A program made the translations under genes and the position numbers. DNA of 64,000 nucleotides. Origin: Atkinsonella hypoxylon. Its lineage: Eukaryota > Ascomycota > Sordariomycetes > Hypocreales > Clavicipitaceae. Positions 14,161 through 25,129 of the stretch are shown here, piece after piece. The stretch's first letter is position 1, and each line of letters starts with the position of its first letter. The stretch is taken from NCBI GenBank assembly GCA_000729835.1, contig JFHB01000135.1, forward strand, positions 1-64,000, written 5' to 3'. Under the pieces are notes generated by a model. That model was not told the DNA's origin. It saw only the letters and a list, made by a program, of their open reading frames with translations, and made no database searches.

Positions 14161-14641
14161 CTGGTAGCTAGAAACAGACCAGACAAGCAGCAGGGCGGTT
14201 GCTGACGACTTAACGCCCCGTTACGGTGGTGTTTGGCCCACGGTTTGTTGCATGGATTCATGGTGGAGGAGTCAAGAATTCATATAAATGTCTATAGGAC
14301 CAGTAGAGATCATGTCATCATCGCCTATCCCAGCACGTCTTTCGTCCCAATAGGGGACATACCGGACGTAAAATACTACTACCGACTGATTTCAAACAGG
14401 AATCATTCAGCTCAAGGGTCGCAAAACCAGCTGTGCTTACACAGCCAGCTGGCCCTCGCCACGTCAGAAAAAAAAAAAGTATATGCATCAAATTATTCGA
14501 CATTAGAAAATAAGTAATAGACAATAGAAGCCGTACGGACCGTAGAGATGTAACTCTTTGTACGGCACACATTCGCCACGAACAAGGCGGTCTATCTAAC
14601 TGTAAATCACAAAGTGCCGCGCCTGTTGAAATACTTCCCGC

Positions 14642-17452
14642 TTACCATAGAGCAAGGGCCACAGCTCCCAGCAATATGAGGCTGGCTGTGACGGAAACAC
14701 GGTACGATTCTGCTGCGCCGGCCGTGATAGGTGGTGTGCTCGTCTCCGCGCTGCAACTGGCACAGGAAGTCCAGCTGGTGACGCCGCTGGTGACGGTACC
14801 GACACTGCTGTCGACGCTGCTGATGGTGCCGACGCTGGAGACGGTCTCGATACTGGAGACGCCGCCGCTGGTGGTGGTAGCAGCTGGAACGGCCGTTGCC
14901 TGAGAGATTTCACCAGAAGAAATGACCTCGGATTGAGACGCAACAGTCGTGGTCTGCGGAGGCAGAGTCTGAACGGGTGGAGGAAGCACACACTTGTCGC
15001 AGCCAGGGACCGGCCTGGGAACGTCGGCCGTAGTTTGAGGCTCAACGACGAGAACAAACACCTTGACGACCTCTTCGCCAATCTTGCAACCAAGCTCATT
15101 CAAACCGCAATTATGCACGCGAGTGATGGTATAGGTGGCCGCGGTTTCACTGTAGACGTGGCTTGTCGTGGTCAAGACCTCAGTGGTGACTTCGTTGCAA
15201 GGACCAGAGCCGGTGCACGAGGAGACAGTATACGTCTTGGTCGTGGTGGAGAGGGAGGCCATGTCTGGTTGGGGAGTAATAGTTGGCTGGGCTGTAGTGG
15301 ACGCTTCTGTGGAAGTCTCGGGAGGCTTGGGAGTCTCGCTTCCATTTCCAGGGCACCAGGTGGTGGTTCCAATGATTGTCTCGGTTGTGACATTGCCAAC
15401 GGGGCAATCAGTGACGTAGGCGGGGCAAGAAGTGATAGTGATGACCCTGGTTGTGACAAAGGTCCTAGTGTACGTCGAAACCGCTGTGCTGTTGGCCCAT
15501 CCAGAGGCAGGAGGGAAAGGCATGGATGTAGTCAACCCCTGCTGGGTGGTGGCCGGCTTTGTCACGAGAGCAGTGCTGTTAGTCCACCTACCACCTCCTG
15601 TCGTCATCGGCATTGTTGTAGTCTGTACACTTGTGCTGTTCTGCCAGCCAGTCGCGGGGGTAGTTGAAGAGCTATTAGTCCACCTGATACCTCCAGTCGT
15701 GAACGGCATTTTTGTACCCTGTACACTTGTGCTGTTCTGCCAGCCAGTAGTCGCGGAGGTAGTTGAAGAGCTATTAGTCCACCTGATACCTCCAGTCGTG
15801 AACGGCATTTTTGTACTCTGTACACTTGTGCTGTTCTGCCAGACAGATGTAGCGGAGACAATCGAAGAACTGTTAGTCCACCTACTACCTCCAGTCGTGA
15901 GCGGCATTTTTGTACTCTGTACACTTGTGCTGTTCTGCCAGACAGATGTGGCGGAGACAATCGAAGAACTGTTAGTCCACCTACTACCTCCAGTCGTGAG
16001 CGGCATTTTTGTACTCTGTACACTTGTGCTGTTCTGCCAGACAGATGTGGCGGAGATAGTTGAAGAGCTATTAGTCCACCTAGCACCTCCCGTGGCTGAG
16101 TTACTGGGGAGATAGCTAACTCGAGAAATCGTCGTGGCATTTGCAATTGCGCTCGTGATGTTCCTCCACCCAGTGGTCGAGGGGAGAATCGAAGTGCTGT
16201 TGCCAGAATTCGAGTTGATAGCGCAGTCGCCTCGAACAGACGGGACAGCATCAGGGCCCTTTCCAATGGGCAGCAAGGATGAACCGCAGTCCTGACTGTT
16301 GGCAAGATGAATGTTGCGGTTGTCCATGTCATAGACGGCGTAAGCAGCACGCAGGAAAGAGTCGCCGAGAATAGCGTACTTGTCATCAGGGGTGACACCA
16401 AGAATGCAAATATCGGCAGATTGCTTCCAGATGAAATCCCTGAAGGGCACGTTGATTTCCGTCTTGCCAAACTTGAAGTTGACACTACCCTTTTGGTCAC
16501 TTACGCTGCATGGAACTCGGTACATACCAGAGTTGTCGTCCTTGGGAGGTGCAGTGACACCGGGAAAAGCATCCTTGATCTTGTTGAAGTATTTCGTGGG
16601 AAGTGCCGATGCGGTGAAACCGCTGTCAATGAACACTGCCTGACCATTTACCTGATCAAAGACTTCAACCTTGGAACCGTCATCCTTGGTGACTGAAACG
16701 CCATCGAGATAGATCCAATATCGGGTGAGCTTGTCGGGGGACTCGTTGGCAGGGATAATGGGACGCTTCTCAAGCTCGCCGGAGAATTTCTTGGTATCAA
16801 TGCCACCGAAGATAACAGAACCACGGTCGCTCTCAATAGATCGAAGGTCGAGAGAAAATGCGCGGCTATTGATGAACTTTTGAGAAACCATGTTGTCCAG
16901 AACCATCGGGTAGTCGCTCGTCCAGCCCCTCGGCTGAGGTCCAACACCCATGACACCAGTAACTACGACTTCACTGTCAGTAGCCACACCAAAAATCTGC
17001 TGGCTGATCTTAGCTGAGCCAACGTGGACATAATCGTAACCATATTCAATCTGGGCATAACCGTTTCCATAATTAATTCGGTTGCTAATGTGGTTGTCTA
17101 CGAATGTCTGACTGCCGTTAAAGCGGCCCATTTTCTCGCAAAATTGGGGATTGCTAGACTTGCTGCACACTGGGTTGACCCAAAGCTCCGAGGCACCAGT
17201 ATCGAAGTTGACGCTCACGGGCTGGGGAGGAGTGCCGACTTCAATCTCAATGGTATAGAAAAAGCCCGACAATTGAGCATGGGTGTCGACATTTTGCTGG
17301 CGTCGGAGAAGACGGCTTTTTAGAGGAGCGCCGGCCTTGGCCATGATAGGATATTGAAGTATACCTGGTTCCTTGATTTTGTGGTCCAGAGGGACATCAA
17401 TGGCCTTCGCTGCGAGCGGCAAGACCGCAAGTGACAGAAGAGTGAACAGCAT
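14642..17452 (-). CDS. GPI-anchored yapsin-like aspartic protease with tandem-repeat stalk
   Basis: Pepsin-family (A1) endopeptidase of 936 residues in one exon, predicted to be secreted and tethered to membrane or wall. A signal peptide covers about residues 1-17. A propeptide ending in a dibasic RR near residue 50 suggests Kex2-type processing. Both catalytic motifs are present, FDTG with Asp84 and FIDSG with Asp276, followed by the typical second-lobe pattern. From about residue 415 the protein becomes Ser/Thr-rich. Residues about 452-620 contain five to six near-identical 33-residue repeats, each with WTN-S-S and WQN-S-T sequons. The C-terminus ends in Ala/Gly and a hydrophobic tail (SLILLGAVALALW) that fits a GPI signal. 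ATG 17452 is the first codon before the signal peptide. Yapsins typically process surface proteins; the substrate here is unknown. Confidence 0.9.
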   Translation of the reverse strand: MLFTLLSLAVLPLAAKAIDVPLDHKIKEPGILQYPIMAKAGAPLKSRLLRRQQNVDTHAQLSGFFYTIEIEVGTPPQPVSVNFDTGASELWVNPVCSKSSNPQFCEKMGRFNGSQTFVDNHISNRINYGNGYAQIEYGYDYVHVGSAKISQQIFGVATDSEVVVTGVMGVGPQPRGWTSDYPMVLDNMVSQKFINSRAFSLDLRSIESDRGSVIFGGIDTKKFSGELEKRPIIPANESPDKLTRYWIYLDGVSVTKDDGSKVEVFDQVNGQAVFIDSGFTASALPTKYFNKIKDAFPGVTAPPKDDNSGMYRVPCSVSDQKGSVNFKFGKTEINVPFRDFIWKQSADICILGVTPDDKYAILGDSFLRAAYAVYDMDNRNIHLANSQDCGSSLLPIGKGPDAVPSVRGDCAINSNSGNSTSILPSTTGWRNITSAIANATTISRVSYLPSNSATGGARWTNSSSTISATSVWQNSTSVQSTKMPLTTGGSRWTNSSSIVSATSVWQNSTSVQSTKMPLTTGGSRWTNSSSIVSATSVWQNSTSVQSTKMPFTTGGIRWTNSSSTTSATTGWQNSTSVQGTKMPFTTGGIRWTNSSSTTPATGWQNSTSVQTTTMPMTTGGGRWTNSTALVTKPATTQQGLTTSMPFPPASGWANSTAVSTYTRTFVTTRVITITSCPAYVTDCPVGNVTTETIIGTTTWCPGNGSETPKPPETSTEASTTAQPTITPQPDMASLSTTTKTYTVSSCTGSGPCNEVTTEVLTTTSHVYSETAATYTITRVHNCGLNELGCKIGEEVVKVFVLVVEPQTTADVPRPVPGCDKCVLPPPVQTLPPQTTTVASQSEVISSGEISQATAVPAATTTSGGVSSIETVSSVGTISSVDSSVGTVTSGVTSWTSCASCSAETSTPPITAGAAESYRVSVTASLILLGAVALALW
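15590..16110 (-). repeat. 99-bp in-frame minisatellite inside the protease gene
   Basis: The same 20-bp core (ACACTTGTGCTGTTCTGCCA on the plus strand) recurs at about 15627, 15723, 15822, 15921 and 16020, giving periods of 96, 99, 99 and 99 bp. The copies at 15822-16020 are almost identical, so they look recently duplicated. Every period is a multiple of three, so copy changes keep the frame open. Confidence 0.92.
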
Positions 17453-20400
17453 AATGAATGTGTCTTTCTCAAATCCAAGCTGTGATTATGCCATGTATAT
17501 GCCAGCGTAGAGGATGACTGAAAACTCTTATTACATGAGGTACCAAGAGGTCTCACGCCTGATCAGTAACGGGGACAAGGAATGAGTGAGAAAAATGATA
17601 GTGAAGTACTAAACGATCAGTGAGTGACGCAAGTGATAAACGAATGACAATCAGACCTACAGTCTGACGAAGTGAAGAAAGTCGACAAAAGAGTGTAGAG
17701 AAGGGAAGAGGATGAGGACGAAAAGGTAGAAGAAACGAAGGACCGGGGCCCAATTACGTGCGTCTGGTCTGAATTTACATGGTGGTCAACATACCTAAGG
17801 TTTTCTGCAAGCAGACGGCGAGCGGCCATATGTGCCCCTGGCAGATCCTTGTGTACCACGCACGATCCATGACAGTCCGAGACGGCAGACGGCAGACAGC
17901 AGACAGCAGCAGACTAGCAAGGCTTCCTAGTTGGGTCCAATGATGCATGTGTCAAGTCGGTCATGACCGTTGACGGAGACATGGAAGCTGGCGACAGTCT
18001 TATTCACAAGCCGGACCAGGAAGACTAGCCATCATGGCACCCACGACCCACGGGGATCCTGCGTCTGATGATCATAATGAGGAGCGGCACCGAAGAACAT
18101 GAGATGCGTCCTAGCGCTCACTTTGCGGGGATCTCGAACGGCCCAACATTGAATTACGCCAAGAAAGCAAGGTTGTCGCGTGGATCTCTGTGGCGGTTGT
18201 TACCCCGTTCTAAGGGCAGGGAAGCGATATCCCGTCCTGATGGCAGCTTTGAGCTTTTCTCGAATTGATGACGACCTAGGTATGAATGTACCGTTTGCTG
18301 TTGTGCGGCAAAGCGTCAACCGCCAAGCCGTTCCACGCTTCAGAGTGCTTTGGCATCATCGCATCACCGCATCAACCTAAATCGTACGGCCCGGTGCGGT
18401 GCCGCAGAACAATGGGACTTATCTGAATAAGGTTGAAAGGCAAAGCCAAAATATGCTCAAGATTTCCGACAGATAAAGGAGAAAGGCTTCATTAGCCCAG
18501 TGGGGTGGGTCTCGCCCATCCCATCCGAGTTTAAACGCAAAGCCACCCGTTTCAGATTGACGAGCAGGCGAATGATGGGTTTGATTGAGCCATGCAAGCC
18601 GTGGTCGAATGGTCGAATGGTCGAATGGTCGAATGGTCGAATGGTCGAATGGTCGAATGGTCGAATGGTCGAATGGTCGAATGGTCGAATGGTCGAATGG
18701 TCGAATGGTCGAATGGTCGAATGGTCGAATGGTCGAATGGTCGAATGGTCGAATGGTCGAATGGCCCGTCATACGCGTGACGGTTGGTAGCTGGTGCAGA
18801 AATGGAATTGGTAATTGTGCAGACATTCATTAGTAACATCGTCAACATGCGCAGGACAGGGGGCTGCAGATCGTCCCTTCCCTCCCGTGGCTCTTGTCAA
18901 ATCGTTGACGATATCCGTCTTTAAATGCAGCGCTAGCTACCAGGTTGGTGCCTACGGATACCTGGGGTTACATTATGCAACAACTCGCGGCAGGACAAGC
19001 TTTACAGTAGCATTTCTCACGATTGACTTTATCACCTGCTTGCTTGTGACCACGGTCGACAAGGGGCCGATGTCAGGTACATGACGCCAAAGCCAGGGCT
19101 GGCGGCAGCAAATTCAAGAACAAAACACAATGGGCCCGTCAAAGTTTCAAGCATGCAACCTGGCACACAGGCGTTGTATCTATTCCGTACATTATTTAAG
19201 ATGAGGGATAACTACTGTTATGTCGCTTTTCAACATGATTGTGACTGTAATCCTTGTCCAATTCAAGCTATCACAATCTGCAATACTGCACGCGCTGTGT
19301 ATTCCGTAAGAGAGAGAGAGGCCTTAGCCACAGGCACATTAGCAGCCTTAATGAGGCGAAAATCGCCATTGATCTCTTAGACTTGGTGTTGTTGTGCGTC
19401 CATGTTGTCCTAACGCGCGTTCTATAGCGAATTAAGCTAAGGTGCTATAAAAGCTGGTGATAATGTCAGTGCTGATGATGTTAATGTTAATGGTCACAAT
19501 GTCGATGCCCTGGTAAATTAAGAAGGGGTATCTTATGCCCAGGTGGTGGTTATCGTAGGGCACTACGGAGTATATTGCACCTGCTACGCTTAGGTAGGCA
19601 GGCATAGGATGCACGATACAATAGCTGTAGGAGTACGGAATACGGAGTAGTATTAGTAGTATTATGGACAAATGTCTCATTAGTCCAATGACCCGGCTTC
19701 CGCGAAAAAATTATTATAAAAATGAGACTGACGCGTGCCTGTGGATGGTCAGTGCGGGCAATGCAAGGGGTGTTGAGCCGTGTGTTGCACGGTACGGAGT
19801 ATATAGGGGGGTCTAACCGACCATTTAGTGTGGCGTGGCCACGTCGCAATTTTTGCAACACCGTGCGTTGTGATATGTTAATCCGTAATGCCGAATAACA
19901 GGAATATCACATGGAACTAATATTTTGTCGCTGCCGTCACTTCCCTAGGTGCGTTACTGTAACCTAAGAAAGACAATGGAGTCCTTCTAGCGTCTTATAA
20001 TCTTGTGTGATATAAAATGCCTTGGATGAGCGATTCTAGCTGGCAAAACATCCTGCCAATCAAATACATAATTGGAGCCACTTCGGCACTGAGGACATAC
20101 TACGGACTGCTGAGGATTATAACAGGATGCCGCATGATACTGAGGTCGATTCGCTTGAACACAAGGAGAGATCTAGGATCCGAATTCAGACACTGGGCAT
20201 AGTTAGTGGATAACATTTAGTTAATGGAAAACCAGAAGAAGAATAACTATTGACAGTTTTGATTATGGGAGTCGCAGAATGATTGCGCCACTCCAATGAA
20301 AAGCAGGGGCGATTGCCTGGGTTCTTTCCATTTTCATGTGACTAGACTACCTGATGGCCAACGATTGGTTACGTCCAAGCATCAGTTTCGTGTTATGGAT

Positions 20401-20717
20401 TCAAGTTCAGCGCGTCGCAGGCTGGCAATCATCAACGACGCACTAGGAACAGATTATAGTCGCGTATTATTCAGATAGCCTGACCACCAACATGGCAGAG
20501 ACAGTCATGCTGGTAACTGGGCTCAATCTCTGTTGAAAACCGATCAAGACAGCGCGACATACATCAAGCATTGGTAGACAGATAACGCACTCTCTTTCAT
20601 GCCACGTGAGGCGACCTATGCATCGGCTACAAAGGCAAAACTCAAATCATCTTCATGCCAAACAAAATTAGATATCTTGTGCTGCGAACGGCGCGTTCAC
20701 ATCCCGGCACACCCACG
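17453..20717. other. 3.3-kb intergenic region
   Basis: No gene could be supported. The part next to 17452 should hold the protease promoter, and the 20.5-20.7 kb part the 3' flank of the peroxidase gene. The interval includes an 8-bp minisatellite. Around 19.4-20.2 kb it becomes AT-rich, with several TACGGAGTA-like short palindromes. Confidence 0.6.
18600..18766. repeat. 8-bp minisatellite (GAATGGTC)n
   Basis: About 21 perfect head-to-tail copies of GAATGGTC, with no variant copies visible. All six frames stay open through it, which creates spurious long frames. It lies about 1.1 kb upstream of the protease start codon. Confidence 0.95.
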
Positions 20718-21328
20718 TTAGGCCTTCTTCTCCAGCTCCTCAAGGATACGCTTCTCCAGACTCTCGGGCTTGGTAGTGCTCGCCCAGCGACCCTTGACGG
20801 TGCCGTCGCGCCCGATCAGGAACTTCTCAAAGTTCCATTTGATACGCTTGAGCCCAAGCAGACCTGGCTGCTGGGTCTTGAGCCATTCGTAGAGAGGACT
20901 GGCCTTGTCGCCGTTCACATTGATCTTCTGCATAATAGGGAAGCTCACCCCATAATTGACGGAGCAAAAGTTCTGAATTTCCTCATCAGTTCCAGGCTCC
21001 TGCCCACCGAATTGGTTGCAGGGAAAGCCGAGGATGGTGAAGTCTTCGGGATATTTTGCCTTGATGGACTTGTAGATCTTCTCGAGTCCTTCGTACTGCG
21101 GCGTGAAGCCGCACTTCGAAGCTGTGTTGACGACGAGCACAACCTTGCCCTTGTAGTTGGCGAGGGGGACTTCTTGACCGCTCTCTGGGTAAGGCACAGT
21201 CTGTCAGTACAGGGAAAAAAAAAAAAAGATTCGTGATCTCGCAAGAGGAGAGCGGAAGAAGACCGAGGAGGTGTGGGGCACCAACTGTCAAGTGGTTTAA
21301 AGTCGTAAAAGCTAGTGGCAGAGGCCAT
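20718..21328 (-). CDS. thiol (glutathione/thioredoxin) peroxidase, GPX family
   Basis: Reduces H2O2 and organic hydroperoxides; yeast Gpx3/Hyr1 also acts as a peroxide sensor. Exons 21328-21286 and 21184-20718 give 169 residues, normal for the family. The 101-bp intron starts GTTGGT and ends ACCCAG. Splicing produces the family's DKSGQEVPL segment, which supports the unusual donor. Peroxidatic Cys39 lies in NTASKCGFTPQ (Cys, not selenocysteine). FPCNQFGGQEPGT follows at about 68-80. Cys88 in FCSVNYGVSF is the likely resolving Cys, as in yeast Gpx3, and Trp131 lies in WNFEKF. The chosen ATG (21328) gives the standard cytosolic form. An in-frame ATG at 21535 would add a 69-residue leader, discussed as a finding. 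Confidence 0.93.
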
Positions 21329-22307
21329 GGTTCCGAATGCGCGCGACGTCTGAGCTGTGGGATATTGCTGACAAGTGGATTGCTGAACGAACAGATGAGC
21401 TGGCGAAACGTTGCAAGACAAAGGAGACGCGGAGGCGGCAGAGATGGGCGACAGAAGTTGTGTTGCAGTGGAAGCTCGCGCAATTAATATGAAGTGGGGT
21501 TGACAAATGCGATGACAAATAGACAGTCGATCCATGGAGTTGACGAAGCTAATGACGGCCAGGGACACAGGCGAATTGGAGCTTGTCGGCCAAAAGCTAT
21601 CATTGAGTCACAGGTAATGAAAATTGAGACACTGTTATCGACGGAATGGTGAAACAGAAGCCCCGGCAGTTAATACTGCATAGAATACGCACGATGAAAG
21701 CGGGACTGGTCAACGTCACAGCTGCGCTGCAGTGGCACTCCAATATTACTTGCACAAAGAGGCAGGACAAAACCTGAGCCGTTCAAATCACGGCAACAGC
21801 AAAATGGTGTGGCATCAACTAGGCCGATATCTCGTATTTTCTAGTATTCAATGGCCTGCTAATAACCCGGATAAGAAAGCTCAGCCTCAGGTAGACACGT
21901 CCAGATGAATACTGCTGTTCAGCCAATGAGGGGTCACTAAGTGGCACAGAGCGGAAACTACCCTACACCCATCCTGAGCTCAATGTTTACTGGAGCTTAA
22001 AGTTGACGGACATGTCCATCGATGAAGGCCCTAACGGCGTCTGCTCCAATTTATTAACAGGGCAGTACCTGTGTTGTCGAATTTCCATCTCATTTATCGC
22101 CCGAGGCTCTTGGAAACCCACGAAAGAGCTACAACAGTGCGGGTCCCCGCTTGCGTCATAGAGCAAAGCGAGTTTACGGAGCAATAGTGGCAGGCAAATT
22201 TCAGTCGTGAGGACGGGAGACATATATCATGGTCATTACCAGATCAAGGCCGTGATCAACACACCAAAGGTACAGAAAAAGCATCCCGGGGCAGTGTCCA
22301 ACCAACT
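21329..22307. other. divergent promoter region between peroxidase and FAD oxidoreductase genes
   Basis: The two genes are transcribed away from each other. The first 200 bp beside the peroxidase are an open frame in phase with it. The rest shows no coding signal. Confidence 0.6.
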
Positions 22308-23744
22308 ATGGATAAAAGCCGCAACATTGTAATTGTCGGTACGTGGTTTCACCGGTGGCATGACCCATCTCGCCTCGCCCCCGCATGGATCCCGTCACCT
22401 GTTTCGCTGAACGCAATCCTCTAGGTGGCGGCATCATCGGCTGCACAACGGCCTACTACCTTACTCGCCATCCCAAATTCAATCCCGCACTTCATACTAT
22501 CACTCTTCTGGAGGCCGGCCCCTCTATCGCAGGCGGTGCGTCGGGCAAAGCTGGCGGCCTGCTCGCTCTCTGGGCTTACCCATCCTGCCTTGTTCCATTA
22601 TCATACAGGCTGCATGCCGAGTTGGCGGCAGAACACGACGGTGCGCGGAAATGGGGCTATAGGAAACTGACCTGCGGCAGCTTCAGAGCAGTTGTCTCCA
22701 AGCAGGCGCTCAGCCAGATGCAGCAAGCGCAAGCACTAGGGCAAGCACAAAACCGAGACCAAGGGAAAGAGCGGGAAAAATTGCCCAAGCAAGATGCGGC
22801 CGCCAAGGCCTTGCTGGAAGATAGCGGGTTGCCGAAAGATTTGGACTGGGTGAATAGAGACCTGATTACGAGCTGGTCAGAGATGGGCGATCCGGGAACA
22901 ACAGAGACTGCCCAGGCGCATCCATTGCACTTCACCACGACCATCGGCCTGCTGGCGCAACAGAGTGGCGTACGGATGAAGATGAAGTGCAAAGTTACCA
23001 AGATTGTTACTTCGAAGACAGCGCTGGAAAAGATTGAGTACCTCGACAGGGAAACTGGCGAGACCCAGGAGCTGGCTGCGGTAACCGATGTGATTGTGAC
23101 AGCTGGGCCGTGGACGGGAAAGCTGTTGCCACGAGCAAAGGTCGAAGGACTGCGAGCACATAGCGTCGTTTATGACGCCCAAGTCTCACCATTCGCCGTC
23201 TTCACCGACATTCAACTGCCGTCCGACTTTGTGCCAGAGCACCGCGCAAAGCGGGGGCAAAAGAGGATGCACAAGAGCCATGTCGACCCCGAGATTTATG
23301 CTCGGCCTTTTGGCGAGGCATACGCATGTGGTAAGCATCAAGCTAATACCCTGCCCATGAACGACATCAAAAGTAACTAACCAAAGGCTAGGTGAACCCG
23401 ACACCACGGTCCCCCTACCAGATACAGTCGATCAGGTCCAATGCGACGAAGTGCAATGCGACGATATCATCTCGTACATCAAGACCTTTAGTCCCGTGCT
23501 CGGTTCGGCACCCATCAAAGCCAAGCAGTCATGTTACCTGCCGCGACACATTCGATTCGGCCAAGAGAGCGGCCCCTTGATAGGGCCCACGACCGTGGAG
23601 GGTCTTTGGGTGGCAGCCGGCCACACGTGCTGGGGGATCCAGAATGGACCTGCTACGGGGAAGCTGATGTCGGAGTATATATTTGACGGAGCGGCCAAGA
23701 GTGCGGATATCGAGAAGCTGGATCCAAGAAAGTTTAGAGTTTAG
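22308..23744 (+). CDS. FAD-dependent oxidoreductase of the DAO family, TDA3-like
   Basis: Exons 22308-22338, 22425-23330 and 23392-23744 give 429 residues. Intron 1 (86 bp) is GTACGT...CTCTAG; intron 2 (61 bp) is GTAAGC...AACTAACC...GCTAG. The first splice restores the N-terminal FAD-binding motif, VIVGGGIIG at residues 8-16, directly after the start. LLEAGPSIAGGASGKAGGL follows, which is characteristic of the DAO branch that includes yeast Tda3. Near the C-terminus is GHTCWGIQNGPATGK, the second FAD-contacting region. No signal peptide or membrane span is visible. The substrate is unknown; yeast Tda3 has been linked to endosome-to-Golgi traffic. A Gln/Ala/Lys-rich stretch at about residues 115-150 looks like a variable insert. 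NOP16 follows 238 bp downstream on the same strand. Confidence 0.88.
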
Positions 23745-23982
23745 TCAGGCCTGACGCAAAGCCAGGTAGAACGTTATCAGAAATCGCCGTTTTCAGAGGT
23801 ACCACACTTGACCCTAACTCTTCAACGTACTCGCCCCGCTTTAACAACGAACTCAATCCACATTGTCTTCCAGCAATATCTTATCGATAAGGGGAAAGTA
23901 GAGGAAAATTTGGGCCGTCCCGCAAACCGTCCATTTCCAGTTCCCCCATCTCGTCACCTTTCATGGCAGAACTAGCACAATC

Positions 23983-24719
23983 ATGGGCCGCGAATTGCAA
24001 AAGAAGAAACGTCGCTCCTCCAGACAGCCCGTAAGACAACCCAACAGAACCAAGAAAATTCTCAACCCCCGCGGCAACAACATCATTGCCCAAAACTGGT
24101 AACCCCTTCCGCCCCTCCTCACCCACGGGCAAAGCCGCAGTGTTTCTAAAGCAGTCGGCACAGGGACAAGAAGCAAACGCTCGCCCAGAATTACCGCCGC
24201 CTCGGCCTCCTCGCGCGCCTCAAGGCCCCCGCCGGCGGCACGGAGAAGAAGCTAGGCACCACGCACGGCGTGTCGAAAAACGACCCCTTTGCCATCGCGA
24301 CGGTGGACAAGGCCATTGTGTCGGAGGCCGAGGTCGAGAGAGATGCCGAGGGCAATATTGTTCGCATCCTGCGCAGCGCGCATGCTAGGCCTAACCCGCT
24401 GAATGACCCTCTCACCGCGCTGGAGTCGGATTCCGAGGATGGCGGAGGCGAGGATGGTGACGAATGGGGTGGCGTAGCGGCGAAGGCTGCTGAGGATGAA
24501 GACACAACTGAGGTTGTCAAGTCGCTTATTGAGGAGTCGCACAATCCGGCGCCCAAGATGGCCAGATACCAGAGTGAGGCGGAGAGGGAATGGTTGGAGA
24601 GGCTGGTCAAGAAGCATGGGGATGACACCAAAGCCATGGCAAGGGATCTCAGGCTGAATCCCATGCAGCAGACTGCTAAAGATATTGCCAAGAGATTAAA
24701 GAAACTGCAGAGTGCATGA
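23983..24719 (+). CDS. NOP16: ribosome biogenesis protein NOP16
   Basis: Nucleolar factor for 60S ribosomal subunit assembly. Exons 23983-24098 and 24164-24719 give 223 residues. The 65-bp intron (GTAACC...GGCACAG) splits a Trp codon, and removing it creates IIAQNWDKKQTLAQNYRRLG, a family hallmark. The N-terminus MGRELQKKKRRSS is also diagnostic. The middle is acidic (ESDSEDGGGEDGDE) and the C-terminus, about residues 170-223, has the helix EREWLERLVKKHGDD and MQQTAKDIAKRLKKL. Length and motif order match the family. The 5' spacing of 238 bp from the upstream gene must include its promoter. Confidence 0.95.
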
Positions 24720-25129
24720 GTCGAAAATAAGTTGGGTTTTGGGCATTTGATGGCGTTGGGTGTTGTTTATTTTTATCTTTATATTTTACAGTCACACGTT
24801 TCAAGGTAGGCTTCTCGAACGCCGTGAAGCTACATAATCCATATTGCATCCTATATGCACCTGTGACCAGTCTATGTACACACCCAAGTACATGGGTATC
24901 TTCCTTCAAAGCCTGCCAATAGCCAACCATGCGGGATTAAGCAACGGCGTCCTCAATGAAAAAAAAAAGAAAAAAAAAAAAAAAACGCCAATGTCTGCTT
25001 TCCCATGAATATCCAAACAAATAATAACACATATTCTTATGATCCGCTGTACATAGATTAAGGGAGGTAGCTACTGACGAGAAGAAACAAAGCCTATGCT
25101 ATAATCACTGTTTCATGCCCTTTCATTCC
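24720..25129. other. short convergent intergenic region
   Basis: Separates the 3' ends of NOP16 and the MARVEL gene. It contains a poly-A tract around 24959-24984, possibly transcript-end related. No gene is seen. Confidence 0.7.

Larger units (their letters stand above)
6709..14641. other. 7.9-kb gene-poor region
   Basis: I found no intact gene. Frames are short and unsupported on both strands. Small tandem repeats occur: four copies of a 10-mer near 8330-8360, three copies of GCAGGCGGCA near 8960-8990, and copies of AGAGCGT near 7674-7700. The stretch 10.5-14.2 kb contains several short coding-looking fragments in shifting frames, which suggests decayed genes. The best fragment is listed separately. 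Confidence 0.55.

Noticed and set aside
15432..16115. 227-codon plus-strand frame with repeated LVHLIPPVVNGIF-like units
   Set aside because: Antisense shadow of the protease's 33-residue repeats, whose 99-bp period keeps other frames open.
18419..18848. Several 60-135-codon frames on both strands across 18.4-18.85 kb
   Set aside because: They are produced by the 8-bp repeat, which leaves every frame open and encodes only a repeated octapeptide.
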